DNA from: Spongiibacter nanhainus
Lineage (GTDB): Bacteria; Pseudomonadota; Gammaproteobacteria; Pseudomonadales; Spongiibacteraceae
DNA length: 64,000 bases
Direction: 5' to 3'
Assembly: GCF_016132545.1 (NCBI RefSeq)
Contig: NZ_CP066167.1
Location: 62,001 to 126,000, forward strand
Part shown: positions 39,886 to 48,739 of the stretch, piece after piece
Layout: each line of letters opens with the position of its first letter
Numbering within the stretch: position 1 is the first letter of the stretch
Program-made: the position numbers and the translations under genes
Notes under the pieces: model-generated
Database searches by the model: none
Told to the model about the DNA's origin: nothing
The model's input: only the letters and a program-made list of their open reading frames with translations

Positions 39886-40815
39886 ATGCCCACGCCTCAG
39901 CCCGGCATCTTTGCCGAGCGCACCCACTCCCACATGCTGCTCGAGTATCAACTGAAGGACGGGGTCGATGACGCCAGCCTGTGCCGGGCCCTGGGCGCCG
40001 CCGTGCGCGGGGAAGGGCAGACCGCCGAGGTGACCGAGCTAACCGGCCAGCAGAGCCCGGTCAATGTGGTGTGGGCCTTTGGTGCCGACTGCTGGGCCCG
40101 GCTCGATGGCGACGCACCGAAAGGGCTGCGGTCCTTTGCCGGTGCGGGCAAAGGCGACACCGTGGCACCGGCCACCCAGCGGGATATTTTTATCTGGTTC
40201 CACGGCGACAACCACAGTGCCAACTTTGACGCCGCGCTGGCCGCCCATCGAGCCCTGACGGCGGTGGCCGAGCCGCTGTTGGATAAAAATGGCTTTTTCT
40301 ACTGGGACTCCCGGGACCTGTCCGGCTTTGTCGATGGCACTGAAAACCCCGAGGGCGATGAGCAAAAAGAAGTGGCGTTGATTCCCGACGGTGAACCCGG
40401 TGCCGGCGGCAGCTATGTGTTTTCCCAGCAGTGGATTCACAAGCTGGACGCCATGCATGCCCTGTCCCAGGCCGACCAGGAAAAGATGATCGGCCGCACC
40501 AAGCTGGACAGCGTCGAACTCAAGGGCGATGCCATGCCGGATAACTCCCACGTCAGCCGTAGCGACGTCAAGGTAGACGGTGTGGGCCAGAAGCTCTACC
40601 GCCGCAGTGTGCCCTATGGCGGTGTGACGGAAAGTGGCCTGTACTTTTTGGCCTTCAGCCGGGATATCGAGCGCTACGAGCGGATACTGGCCAGTATGTT
40701 TGGCACCAGTGGCGATGGTGTGCACGATCGTCTGACCGAAATGTCGACGCCGGTGACCGGAAGTTATTGGTTTGCGCCCAGTGCTGAGGAACTTTCTCGT
40801 ATAGCCGACTTCTAA
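39886..40815 (+). CDS. DyP-type heme peroxidase
   Basis: The 309-residue dye-decolourising peroxidase starts at ATG 39886, preceded by ACAGGAGAC; a frame extending 57 codons upstream runs into the gshA promoter and is not family-like. The GxxDG motif is GFVDGTENP near residue 148 (catalytic Asp), the proximal His is in PDNSHVSRSD near 224, and the distal Arg lies in LYFLAFSRDIERYE. It matches class B/YfeX-like enzymes of the cytosol. No encapsulin gene or targeting tail is seen. It is transcribed divergently from gshA. Confidence 0.93.
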   Translation: MPTPQPGIFAERTHSHMLLEYQLKDGVDDASLCRALGAAVRGEGQTAEVTELTGQQSPVNVVWAFGADCWARLDGDAPKGLRSFAGAGKGDTVAPATQRDIFIWFHGDNHSANFDAALAAHRALTAVAEPLLDKNGFFYWDSRDLSGFVDGTENPEGDEQKEVALIPDGEPGAGGSYVFSQQWIHKLDAMHALSQADQEKMIGRTKLDSVELKGDAMPDNSHVSRSDVKVDGVGQKLYRRSVPYGGVTESGLYFLAFSRDIERYERILASMFGTSGDGVHDRLTEMSTPVTGSYWFAPSAEELSRIADF

Positions 40816-40848
40816 GCTTTCGAAGTCTCCTACTCTAGGTAAGTATTC

Positions 40849-40873
40849 GGCGCCCACTGGGCGCCTTTTTTTT
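40849..40873 (+). terminator. Rho-independent terminator of the DyP peroxidase gene
   Basis: GGCGCCC-ACT-GGGCGCC is a perfect 7-bp stem followed directly by eight T residues, 33 bases after the stop codon. Confidence 0.95.
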
Positions 40874-40937
40874 GTCTGTCGCTCTCTGTTTTCTACCTGT
40901 CTATTTCCTACCCTGTTTTTTCTTACCCACCGCTGCC

Positions 40938-41591
40938 TTAGCCGGCGTGTTCGGTAGTCATCTCTTTGTGCCCGGCAAAGCCTCGGGTTACTCCCAAATC
41001 TGCCGAGCCAGCGCCACAGGCAATAATGGATTTAAAGGCGGCGTCCAATTTGATATCGGGGCGCAGTTCCACACACTCCTCAGGCAAGTGGTAGATAAAG
41101 CCCGAGGTGGGGTTGGGGCCAGTGGGGACAAACACCGAGTACCAGCCGTTGCCATGACGGCTGGTGACGATGCCGGTAACCCGCGCCGGTGATTGCAGGC
41201 CGTAGAGTTGGACGATGGCCACCTCGCCGCGCTTGAAGGGGGAGTCGGCGTCGTTGCCCAGCACCTGTTTGATAATGTCGCGGATCAGCCGATAACCTGG
41301 GGCAAAACGGGACAGCTTGTTCTCCAGGTAATGTTGCGCCAAGCGGCCGACATTGGTGGCGATCAGCGTACCCACCAGGAAGCACACCAGGATAATCAGT
41401 GCCACCACCAGCAAATCGATAAAGAGTGGCGGTGCCCCGGTCAGTTTGATCAGCGGCGCCGTGAGTGGCTGAATCAAGCCCCGCACCGCATTGATGGCCC
41501 AGCGAAAGGCCAGCAGAAAAATAATGATGGGGGCGATGACCAACACGCCGCCGACAAAGGACTGACTGATAAAACGATTGAACTTGTTCAT
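40938..41591 (-). CDS. DUF502-family membrane protein
   Basis: The 217-residue protein has two N-terminal membrane helices (GGVLVIAPIIIFLLAFRWAI and FIDLLVVALIILVCFLVGTL), then a soluble domain with RLIRDIIKQVLG, VQLYGLQSPARVTGIVTS, and FVPTGPNPTSGFIYHLPEE, the latter being the DUF502 hallmark. Function is unknown; plant homologues (LCV/COV-like) are linked to membrane trafficking. The C-terminal 45 residues are poorly conserved. It is transcribed just downstream of the VWA gene. Confidence 0.9.
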   Translation of the reverse strand: MNKFNRFISQSFVGGVLVIAPIIIFLLAFRWAINAVRGLIQPLTAPLIKLTGAPPLFIDLLVVALIILVCFLVGTLIATNVGRLAQHYLENKLSRFAPGYRLIRDIIKQVLGNDADSPFKRGEVAIVQLYGLQSPARVTGIVTSRHGNGWYSVFVPTGPNPTSGFIYHLPEECVELRPDIKLDAAFKSIIACGAGSADLGVTRGFAGHKEMTTEHAG

Positions 41592-41622
41592 GGTGTTTAG
41601 GCCGGTTGGGAAAGGGGGCTGA

Positions 41623-43008
41623 TCACAGCAATAAGGTTAATAGACCATCCAATAAGCGTTCCAGTTTCTGCACACTGCCACATTCGGCCACATAGTGGCA
41701 GGCGGTCTGGTAGCGGCGAATCTCAGAGTCACCGGACTGCCAGCGGCTGCGGGCCTCGGGATTGAACCACAGCACCAGCCGCGAGCGCAGATATAACTCC
41801 CGCAGGGCCTCCAGGCCTGGGTCGCCGCCGTTGTTGCGGCCGTCGCCGAGGATAATCACCGTGGAGCGGCGGTTCACCGTGTCGATGACCTGGTCCCGAA
41901 AGGTGCGCAGGGCGGCGCCGTAGTCACTGGCGCCCATGCCGTGGCGCTGTTGGATGAGCGCCAGCGCGGTGTCGGGGTCGTGCTGTTTGAACAGCTCGCT
42001 GACCTCCACGCTGGGGCCGCAGAATACAAAGGTGCGGGTGTGGGGCAGCACCCCGGCCAGAGACTGCACAAACAACAACAGCACTTCCGACCAGCTGCTT
42101 ACCGAGCCGCTGAGGTCACAGAGCACATAGATATCGCTTTTTTCCCGCCGGGTATTGCGCCAGTGGCGTTCAAAGGGAATACCGTCGTAGGCAATGCTGC
42201 GGCGCAGGGTTTTGCCCACGTCCAGCTTGCCCCGCTTGGCCCGGCGATGGCGCTGACGGTGTTTGGCGGCCAGCTTTTTGGCCAGTTTGCGGATCAGCGG
42301 CGGCAGCCGGTCGCGGTAGTAGCGGTCCAGGGCGGCGATATTGCTCTGTTGTATGAGCTGTTCCTGGTAGGCGCGGCTGGCGGCGTTATTGTTCAGCAAC
42401 AACTGGCGATCCATCAGTGCCTGGATCATCTCCAGTTGCGCGTCCCGCTGGCCCTGCAGCCATTGAGCTTGGGCTTGCTGTTCGGCATCGCCAGCCTCTA
42501 ACTCGGCGATCTGTGCCCGCCGCTGCTTGTCATTAAGGGCGTCCAGCATGCGCATACGGTAGATGCCCCGCTGGGTGGACAGGGTCATATTCTCCAGGCC
42601 CACGTCGGCGGCGGCCTGCATCACTTCGGCGAAGGCCTCCTGGTTATCCCGCTCGCTGAGGCCCATACCGCCGCCACCGCCCTGGCTCTGCCCGCCGCCA
42701 TCGCCATTGCCGGGCTCGTCCGGGGTATCGCCCTCGGCATCCTCGCGAGCTTCGCCATCGGCAGATTCGGTGTCGTTGCCTGCCGTTGGGGAGGGATCAA
42801 ACTGAAAAAACTGGCCGAAGCAGCGGGCAAAGGCTTCCTGATCTTCCTCGGATTTGGCCAGGCTGGTGCGCAGCCCGTGGTAGAGCAGGCTGCGGTCGGC
42901 ATAACCCAGCGCTGCGGCGACCTGCATGGCGTCGAGGGTTTCCGAGGGCGACACCGCCACGCCGTGGTGGCGCAGGTGTCGAATAAACTGCAGCAGCGGT
43001 GCGTCCAT
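41623..43008 (-). CDS. VWA-domain CoxE-like protein
   Basis: The 461-residue protein begins LLQFIRHLRHHGVAVSPSET, the CoxE family start. A low-complexity acidic Gly/Asp/Glu stretch lies at about 75-120, a coiled region with many Gln/Ala follows, and then the von Willebrand A domain with MIDAS VLCDLSGSVSSWSE near residue 290 and later GMGASDYGAAL. It overlaps the MoxR ATPase by one base. MoxR-VWA pairs act as metal-insertion or complex-assembly chaperones. The client is not evident because no cofactor-bearing enzyme is adjacent. Confidence 0.9.
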   Translation of the reverse strand: MDAPLLQFIRHLRHHGVAVSPSETLDAMQVAAALGYADRSLLYHGLRTSLAKSEEDQEAFARCFGQFFQFDPSPTAGNDTESADGEAREDAEGDTPDEPGNGDGGGQSQGGGGGMGLSERDNQEAFAEVMQAAADVGLENMTLSTQRGIYRMRMLDALNDKQRRAQIAELEAGDAEQQAQAQWLQGQRDAQLEMIQALMDRQLLLNNNAASRAYQEQLIQQSNIAALDRYYRDRLPPLIRKLAKKLAAKHRQRHRRAKRGKLDVGKTLRRSIAYDGIPFERHWRNTRREKSDIYVLCDLSGSVSSWSEVLLLFVQSLAGVLPHTRTFVFCGPSVEVSELFKQHDPDTALALIQQRHGMGASDYGAALRTFRDQVIDTVNRRSTVIILGDGRNNGGDPGLEALRELYLRSRLVLWFNPEARSRWQSGDSEIRRYQTACHYVAECGSVQKLERLLDGLLTLLL

Positions 43009-43949
43009 TACGCCCCCGGCCGGTGTCCCTTGAGGAGGTCGGGAATTTCCGGGGTGACGATGGCGATGTCCTCTTCGTACTTGAGCAATAGATTGAGGCT
43101 GTCGCTGACCAGCTGGCGGTCAAGGTGCTCGGCATGAAGCAAAATCAGGCCCCGGGCCCAGTCGATGGTCTCGCTAATGGCGGGCTGCTTCTTTAGGTCC
43201 AGGGAGCGCACGTTGTGGACAAATTCCACCAGCTGCTTGCGCAGTTGCTCGGGCACATCCGGCACCCGGCTCTGGACGATGCGCTGCTCCAGGGCGGTCT
43301 CGGGAAAGGGAATGTAGAGGTGTAGGCAGCGGCGTTTGAGGGCATCGCTGAGATCCCGGGTATTGTTGCTGGTCAGCATTACCAGCGGCGGTACCTTGGC
43401 GCCCAAACGGCCGATTTCGGGGATGCTGACCTGGAAGTCGGCGAGGATTTCCAGCAGCAGGGATTCGAACTCGTAGTCGGCCTTGTCGATCTCGTCGATC
43501 AGCAATACCGCGCCGGCATCGCTTTGCAAGGCCTTGAGCAGGGGGCGCGGCTCCAAAAAGCGCTCGGAGTAGAAAATATCGTCGAAGCCATGCAGGCGAT
43601 CCACCGCTGAACTCAAGGTGTCGGCGCCGCCGAGAATCTCTGCCAGCTGTTCCTTGAGCACCTGCACATACAGCAATTGCTTGCTGTATTTCCAATCGTA
43701 AAGCGCCTTGCTTTCGTCCAGGCCTTCGTAGCATTGCAGGCGGTGCAGGGGTAGTTCCAGCATGGCGGCGGTGGCGTTGGCCAGCTCGGTTTTGCCCACC
43801 CCGGGTGGCCCCTCTATCAGGATCGGGCGCTGAAGCTGTTGCGCCAGATAGAGGGTGGTGGCGATGGCCTCGCTGGCGATATAGCCCTGCTCCGCCAGAT
43901 TCGCGATCAGGCTATCGATGTTGTTGCGGGCGGGATTGCTGTGGCTCAT
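43008..43949 (-). CDS. MoxR-family AAA+ ATPase
   Basis: The 313-residue MoxR/RavA-like ATPase has Walker A EGPPGVGKTELANATAAML near residue 42, Walker B AVLLIDEIDKADYEFESLLL near 150, sensor-1 VMLTSNNTRDLSDALKRRCL, and sensor-2 in the DWARGLILLHAEH helix. It works with the VWA protein encoded directly downstream (1-base overlap). It remodels or metallates partner proteins. Confidence 0.94.
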   Translation of the reverse strand: MSHSNPARNNIDSLIANLAEQGYIASEAIATTLYLAQQLQRPILIEGPPGVGKTELANATAAMLELPLHRLQCYEGLDESKALYDWKYSKQLLYVQVLKEQLAEILGGADTLSSAVDRLHGFDDIFYSERFLEPRPLLKALQSDAGAVLLIDEIDKADYEFESLLLEILADFQVSIPEIGRLGAKVPPLVMLTSNNTRDLSDALKRRCLHLYIPFPETALEQRIVQSRVPDVPEQLRKQLVEFVHNVRSLDLKKQPAISETIDWARGLILLHAEHLDRQLVSDSLNLLLKYEEDIAIVTPEIPDLLKGHRPGA

Positions 43950-43984
43950 AAACGGGTCGTCTTGTTGTTTTTTAGTCGCAATTT

Positions 43985-44542
43985 TCAGGGGCGCACCAGG
44001 GACGCCAGTGTTGGCCAGTGCTGTGGATAGCGGCGCTTGATCTGCTCAGCGTCGGCCATGCTGTGGTCGGCAAAATCAAAGCCCGGGCACACCGCTTCAC
44101 TGATCAGTCCGTAGCCGGCACTACTGTGCTCCGCCATCAGTGCTGAGGCCTTCCAGGTGCCGCCGGGGACCAGCAGCTGTAATTGCTGGCCCGCCACCAC
44201 ATTGGGGCCCACTATCACTGTACGTAGTTCGCCCTCTGGAGAGAGCAGAGTGTAGCGGAGTGGGTCGCCAGCCTGCCAGAAGTGCAGGATATCGGAGCGG
44301 TTGCGGTGAAGATGGCCCACCGGGCTGTCTTCGGTGAGCAGATAGAAAATACTGCTCATCGCCGCTTTGCCGGAATCGGTATCCACCGGGGCAGTCTCTA
44401 CTGGGGCGCTATCTACTGGGGCGACAGTCACCGGAGAAGTGTAGGTGCGGCGAAAGTAGCCTCCCTCCACATGGGGATCCAGCGCCAGTGCCTGAATCAG
44501 CGCCTCTTTGGTCAGTGCCTTGCTGGAGGGGTGGCAGGCCAC
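43985..44542 (-). CDS. Cupin DUF985-family protein with expanded repeat loop
   Basis: This 185-residue protein of the YML079w-like cupin family shows DPHVEGGYFRRTYTSPVTV, SSIFYLLTEDSPVGHLHRN, DILHFWQAGDPLRYTLLSPE and LISEAVCPGFDF. A metal or sugar ligand site is unproven. The loop after YTSP contains a five-residue repeat (VAPVD, SAPVE, TAPVD) encoded by a 15-bp DNA repeat; most relatives have a short loop. GTG is the start. It begins 3 bases after the moaA stop, so it is likely cotranscribed. Confidence 0.87.
   Translation of the reverse strand: MACHPSSKALTKEALIQALALDPHVEGGYFRRTYTSPVTVAPVDSAPVETAPVDTDSGKAAMSSIFYLLTEDSPVGHLHRNRSDILHFWQAGDPLRYTLLSPEGELRTVIVGPNVVAGQQLQLLVPGGTWKASALMAEHSSAGYGLISEAVCPGFDFADHSMADAEQIKRRYPQHWPTLASLVRP
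44381..44440 (-). repeat. 15-bp in-frame minisatellite inside the cupin gene
   Basis: Units ATCCACCGGGGCAGT, CTCTACTGGGGCGCT and ATCTACTGGGGCGAC on the plus strand, with a decayed fourth copy, recur every 15 bases. The period keeps the reading frame, giving the APV(D/E)(S/T) peptide repeats. The divergence is modest, so the copy number may vary between strains. Confidence 0.85.
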
Positions 44543-44545
44543 CGG

Positions 44546-45547
44546 CTAGCCGCCAGTGGTATTCATAAAGCGCACGATCTGGGGTTCGTCATCGAGATCG
44601 AAATGGTGGCGCTCGGGTTTGAGGTCCATGGCCTCGACAATGGCGGCCTCCAGGCGGGCCTGATCGCCGGGGTAGCGGTCGACAATGGCCTTGAGGTCCA
44701 TGGAGTGCTCGTTGCCCAGACACAGCAGCAGGCGACCTTCCACGGTGAGGCGCACCCGGTTACAGAGGTGGCAGAAGTTGTGGCTGTGGGGAGAGATAAA
44801 GCCGATGCGGCTGGCGCTGTCCGCCATCATGTAATAGCGCGAGGGGCCGCCGGTGCTCTCGGTGGTCGGGGTCAGCGGATAGCGGGCGCTGACGATCTCG
44901 CGAATTTCGTCGCTGCTGCAGAAACTGAGCGCCCGGTTGTGTTCGTCGATATGGCCCAGGGGCATTTCTTCGATAAAGCTGAGGTCGACGGCGCGGTCCC
45001 GGGCAAAGTCCACCAGGTCGAGGATTTCGTCGTCGTTGCGGCCCTTAAGGATCACCGCGTTGAGCTTGATGCGGCGGAAGTCTTGGGCCCGGGCAGCGTC
45101 GATGCCGGCGATGACCTTATCGAGGTCGCCAAAGCGGGTCAGTTGCTTGAAGCGGTCGGCGCGCAAACTGTCGATGGAGATATTGATGCCGGTGAGACCG
45201 GCCTCCCGGAGCGGGCCGGCAAACTGGGTCAGCCGGGCGCCGTTGGTGGTGAGGTGGAGCTGCTCAAGCTGCTCCAGTTTGCCCAGCCGGTTGATCAGTT
45301 CGATGACGTTATTGCGTACCAGGGGCTCGCCGCCGGTTAAACGTATTTTTTTCACACCCAGGCGGACAAAGCTGTGAGCAATATCGTAAAGTTGCTCGAG
45401 ACTGAGTATTTGCTGGCGGGGCAGAAAGGTCATGTCCTCCGCCATGCAGTACACACAGCGGAAATCGCAGCGGTCGGTGACCGACAGGCGCAGGTAGTCC
45501 ACCGTGCGGCCAAAGCGATCTTGCAGTGTCGGTATTTCAGTCGTCAT
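44546..45547 (-). CDS. moaA: GTP 3',8-cyclase MoaA
   Basis: The 333-residue radical-SAM enzyme starts molybdenum cofactor synthesis. The N-terminal cluster ligands are CDFRCVYC near residue 27. [22 protein letters not shown]-like regions and [20 protein letters not shown] near 260 (C-terminal cluster) are in place, and the chain ends in the GG tail important for activity. It is the first gene of a two-gene unit with the cupin gene. Moco genes other than moaA are not in the window, but a MOSC protein is. Confidence 0.96.
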   Translation of the reverse strand: MTTEIPTLQDRFGRTVDYLRLSVTDRCDFRCVYCMAEDMTFLPRQQILSLEQLYDIAHSFVRLGVKKIRLTGGEPLVRNNVIELINRLGKLEQLEQLHLTTNGARLTQFAGPLREAGLTGINISIDSLRADRFKQLTRFGDLDKVIAGIDAARAQDFRRIKLNAVILKGRNDDEILDLVDFARDRAVDLSFIEEMPLGHIDEHNRALSFCSSDEIREIVSARYPLTPTTESTGGPSRYYMMADSASRIGFISPHSHNFCHLCNRVRLTVEGRLLLCLGNEHSMDLKAIVDRYPGDQARLEAAIVEAMDLKPERHHFDLDDEPQIVRFMNTTGG

Positions 45548-45608
45548 ACAACAAGTCTAACACAGGCCCCGCGGGCAACCGTATGGGGTCGATTCGGGGG
45601 CAGTAAAC

Positions 45609-46229
45609 ATGATTCGATTCCTTATCGCGGCGGCGCTGGCAGCCGCAGGTACCGTGGCCATGGCCGCTCACACACCGGAGCACGTACCGCCGGGGCAAGC
45701 CAAGTCGGCAGAGAGCGAGGCTGAGCAAACCAAGCCCTATGGGGTATACAACCGCCTCGGCGCGGCCATCACGGCCCGGGAACTGGGCCGTGCCAAAGCG
45801 GTGGAGCGGGCTGTTGAAGAGGCCGGTGCACCGCCCACCTCCGACGAAGCCAAGATGATCCGCCTCAGCATGGGGCAGTCGCCGGAGACTGCCGGTCAGC
45901 CCAATGATCAAGCCTATGACGAACGGGGCAGACCGATCAGTGACCAGCAGGCCGCCGAGCGCTATGCGGCGCTGGAGGTGATGGCGCGCACTGGGGTCGA
46001 CCCCAACTCCGATGAGGCCAAGCAGATTATTGCCGCCTCTGAGGGCGATATCGAAACCCCCGACGGTGAGCCGGTGGAGCAGCAGACCATGGAAGAGATG
46101 GCCAAGGAGATCGCTGTGCAGGAGGCGATTGTCCGCTCTGGTGCCCAGCCCGGCTCCCAGGAAGAGGCGCTGATTAAAACCGGTGCCGATGTATTTATGG
46201 ACAAGATGCGGCGCTGGTGGGGCGACTAA
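45609..46229 (+). CDS. Secreted hypothetical protein, acidic repeats
   Basis: The 206-residue protein has a signal peptide (cleavage near AMAAH, about residue 20). The mature part is acidic and helical with two related blocks: ITARELGRAKAVERAVEEAG with PPTSDEAKMIRLS, and AERYAALEVMARTG with DPNSDEAKQIIAAS, followed by a third, IAVQEAIVRSGAQPGSQEEA. Each block is a helix plus a short 'SDEA' turn, so it may have arisen by internal duplication. It is divergent from moaA and shares its upstream region. Function is unknown. Confidence 0.68.
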   Translation: MIRFLIAAALAAAGTVAMAAHTPEHVPPGQAKSAESEAEQTKPYGVYNRLGAAITARELGRAKAVERAVEEAGAPPTSDEAKMIRLSMGQSPETAGQPNDQAYDERGRPISDQQAAERYAALEVMARTGVDPNSDEAKQIIAASEGDIETPDGEPVEQQTMEEMAKEIAVQEAIVRSGAQPGSQEEALIKTGADVFMDKMRRWWGD

Positions 46230-46346
46230 TCGCCCGCTGAGCCGCGCTCTGGCGGAAATTGCCATTGCTCTGTCTCTTTTTGTCATTGTTTGGCGAGGGG
46301 TGGGGGGTAAAGTGAGGCGCACAGGCTTCAATAGGGAGAGACCACC

Positions 46347-47354
46347 ATGACTGCCGTCGCCATTCAACGTTACCCCATGCCCATGCCTTTTGGCTGGTTT
46401 GCTGTTTCCTATTCCGATGAGCTGGCTGTGGGTGAATCCCGAGCCGTTCACTACTTTGGCCAGGAGTTGGTGCTGTTCCGCACGGAAAGCGGTCGCGCCG
46501 TGCTGATGGAGGCCTACTGCCCCCACCTGGGTGCCCACCTCGGTCACGGCATTCACGAGCAGTCCGGCAAGGGCGGCGGTCGCATTGAGGGCGAGAACAT
46601 CGTCTGTCCTTTCCACTCCTGGAAGTTTAATCCCGACGGTGAGTGTGCCGAGGTGCCCTACGCCAAGAATATGCCTCCCAAAATCAAGGGCAAGAAATGC
46701 CTCAAGTCCTTCCCGCTGCGGGAGACCAATCAGGTGATCTGGGCCTGGTACCACCCCGATGGCGAGTCACCCAAGTGGGAAGTCATTGAGCACGACGAGG
46801 CCAACAGCAGCGACTGGTCGCCACTGGAGCGCTACGAGTGGATCATCGACACCCACAACCAGGAAATGGCGGAGAACGCCGCCGACCCCGCTCACTTTAA
46901 ATATGTCCACGGCACCGCGTCCTTCCCGGAGTGGGAGACCACCTACGACGGTCCGTTCTCTCGCGGTCTACAAAAAGCCAACATGCCCACCCCTCGGGGT
47001 GAGGTGAAGGGTGCGATTCACACCGGTAGCGCCGGCCCCGGCCAGGGCTTTACCAAGTTTGAAGGGATTGCCGATACCTTCCTGATGGGGCTGACCACTC
47101 CCATCAGCGAAGAGCAGGTGCATGTGCGCTTTGCCTTTACCCAGCCCAAAGTGGACGGTGAAGTGAAAAAGGGCGGCGTTAACGCCGCCATCATCGCCAA
47201 TATCGTCGGCCAGCTGGAAGAAGACAAGCCGATTTGGGAGCACAAGATCTACCGCCCCCTGCCGATTCTGTGTGACGGCGATGGGCCCATTGCCAAGTTC
47301 CGCAAATGGTTTGGTCAGTTCTACGCCGGCGGCTTTGATCCCAAATCCCTGTAG
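46347..47354 (+). CDS. Rieske non-heme iron oxygenase
   Basis: The 335-residue oxygenase has a Rieske [2Fe-2S] cluster in CPHLGAHLGHG (about 54-64) and CPFHSWKFN (about 88-96), and a mononuclear iron site in ENAADPAHFKYVHG (about 186-199). It is shorter than multi-component alpha subunits and closer to the cholesterol desaturase DAF-36/KshA-like and 'Rieske 2Fe-2S domain' sterol or aromatic oxygenases. The substrate is unknown, and no ferredoxin reductase is adjacent. A GGGAGAGACC ribosome binding site precedes the ATG. Confidence 0.9.
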   Translation: MTAVAIQRYPMPMPFGWFAVSYSDELAVGESRAVHYFGQELVLFRTESGRAVLMEAYCPHLGAHLGHGIHEQSGKGGGRIEGENIVCPFHSWKFNPDGECAEVPYAKNMPPKIKGKKCLKSFPLRETNQVIWAWYHPDGESPKWEVIEHDEANSSDWSPLERYEWIIDTHNQEMAENAADPAHFKYVHGTASFPEWETTYDGPFSRGLQKANMPTPRGEVKGAIHTGSAGPGQGFTKFEGIADTFLMGLTTPISEEQVHVRFAFTQPKVDGEVKKGGVNAAIIANIVGQLEEDKPIWEHKIYRPLPILCDGDGPIAKFRKWFGQFYAGGFDPKSL

Positions 47355-47355
47355 A

Positions 47356-47535
47356 TTGGGTTGAAGCATGAAACCCAACATGGGTGCTACATAGCCCCGG
47401 TTGTTGGGTTTAACAACCCACCTAGGGAACGGCGGACACGAAACACCGTGTCCGCCCTACCGGGCGGGTTAGTATCGGTAGATGGTTCCGAGGTACATTG
47501 CAGCCGTAGGGTGTACATCGCTTTTTATGTACGCC
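47356..47535. repeat. Cluster of four hairpin repeats
   Basis: Stem 1 is TTGGGTT/AACCCAA (47356-47378). Stem 2 is TGGGTT/AACCCA (47405-47420). Stem 3 is GGCGGACACG/CGTGTCCGCC (47431-47456), a perfect 10-bp stem with a 6-base loop. Stem 4 is GGTGTACAT/ATGTACGCC (47510-47535). Stems of the GTTGGGTT and GGCGGACACG types are familiar as dispersed extragenic repeats in proteobacteria. They lie between the Rieske gene and a small secreted protein gene. Confidence 0.7.
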
Positions 47536-47589
47536 GCACTCCCTGGGTTATACTGCGACGGCATTCCCAATAATCAAGTTTTCGACACT

Positions 47590-47931
47590 ATGAGACGAAT
47601 CGCCGCCGCGCTGACGTTGCTTCTTTGTTTTTCGCCTTCGCTGTTTGCCGCCTGTGTGATGCCGGAACCCGGCAAACTGCAGCTGCCGGATGGCGCCAGC
47701 AGCGACCGGGAACAAATGCTGGTGGCCCGCAAGCAATTGGATGCCTACCTGCGCGACCTGGATCGTTTTATTTTGTGCCTGGATGCCATGGAGAAAACCG
47801 CCAAGGGCACCGGGCACGACAATATCCTGCGCCAGGATCGCCGTCGCCAGCAGTACAATGAGGCCATGGCGGCTATCAGTGAGGCGATTTCTGCCTACGA
47901 CCGGGAAGTCGAGGCCTTTAACGGCCAGTAA
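47590..47931 (+). CDS. Small secreted helical protein
   Basis: The 113-residue protein starts at ATG 47590, because a signal peptide (ALTLLLCFSPSLFAA) then follows at once; upstream in-frame starts extend through the repeats. The mature chain is a predicted helical hairpin with MPEPGKLQLPDG, QLDAYLRDLDRFILCLDAME and EAMAAISEAISAYDREVEAF. Its 3' end overlaps the convergent murI by 14 bases. I do not recognise the family. Confidence 0.7.
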   Translation: MRRIAAALTLLLCFSPSLFAACVMPEPGKLQLPDGASSDREQMLVARKQLDAYLRDLDRFILCLDAMEKTAKGTGHDNILRQDRRRQQYNEAMAAISEAISAYDREVEAFNGQ

Positions 47932-48739
47932 ATTGGACCTGGCGTTGCTCAAGTTTCGCCAATAGCGCCTTACTGGCTCGATCTATCCCCAACACTCGCG
48001 CCTCTTGCTTGCCTTGTTGCACGTCTTGTTGCGCGGTGAGCCTTGGCCACCCGGCCTCGCAGAGCAAATGATCCACCCGCCGGGCGATAGCCTCACCAGA
48101 ATCTACCCACTGCAACGGCGGCAGGTGCGCTGCGAGCTGAGTTTTGACCAGCGGAAAGTGAGTGCAGGCCAGCACCAGGGTATCCAGCTCTGGAAAGCGC
48201 GGGTGTTGCTGTAGTTCGGCGACGGCGCGCTGCCATACCGCTTCGGCCACCGGCTCCCCCCAGAACAAGGCTTCCACTGCCGGAGCTAACTCTTTGCTGC
48301 CCACCGCAATAACGCAGTGCTCGCGGGCGAAATCCTCGATCAGCTGGGCGGTATAGGGGCGGGCAATGGTGCCGGGGGTGGCCAGCAGGCCGATCACCCC
48401 GCTTTGGCTCATGGCTGCCGCGGGTTTAATGGCCGGTACCACGCCCACCACGGGAATGCTCAAGGATGCCCGCAGAGCGGGCAACACCGCGGTACTGGCA
48501 GAGTTGCAGGCCATGACCAACAGGTCGGCGGGCTCCTCGGCGAGCACGGCAGTGACTTCGCGGCAAATATGCTTTACCAATGCCGCCTCCTGCCATTCGC
48601 CGTAGGGAAAGCCCCCGCGGTCCATAATGTAGAGCAGGTCGATATCGGGGCGTTGTCGATGAATTTCGGCGCCGATGCTCAGTGAGCCGACGCCGGAATC
48701 GAAGATCAGCACACGGGGTGTGTGCGGGGTTTGGGTCAC
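47918..48739 (-). CDS. murI: Glutamate racemase MurI
   Basis: The 273-residue enzyme makes D-glutamate for peptidoglycan. Substrate-binding FDSGVGSLSI is near residue 13, catalytic Cys in VMACNSASTAVLP near 78 and in LACTHFPLVKT near 190, with GLLATPGTIARPYTAQLI between. Both cysteines are present. The ATG overlaps the stop of the peroxiredoxin gene by four bases, so they form an operon. Confidence 0.95.
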   Translation of the reverse strand: MTQTPHTPRVLIFDSGVGSLSIGAEIHRQRPDIDLLYIMDRGGFPYGEWQEAALVKHICREVTAVLAEEPADLLVMACNSASTAVLPALRASLSIPVVGVVPAIKPAAAMSQSGVIGLLATPGTIARPYTAQLIEDFAREHCVIAVGSKELAPAVEALFWGEPVAEAVWQRAVAELQQHPRFPELDTLVLACTHFPLVKTQLAAHLPPLQWVDSGEAIARRVDHLLCEAGWPRLTAQQDVQQGKQEARVLGIDRASKALLAKLEQRQVQFTGR

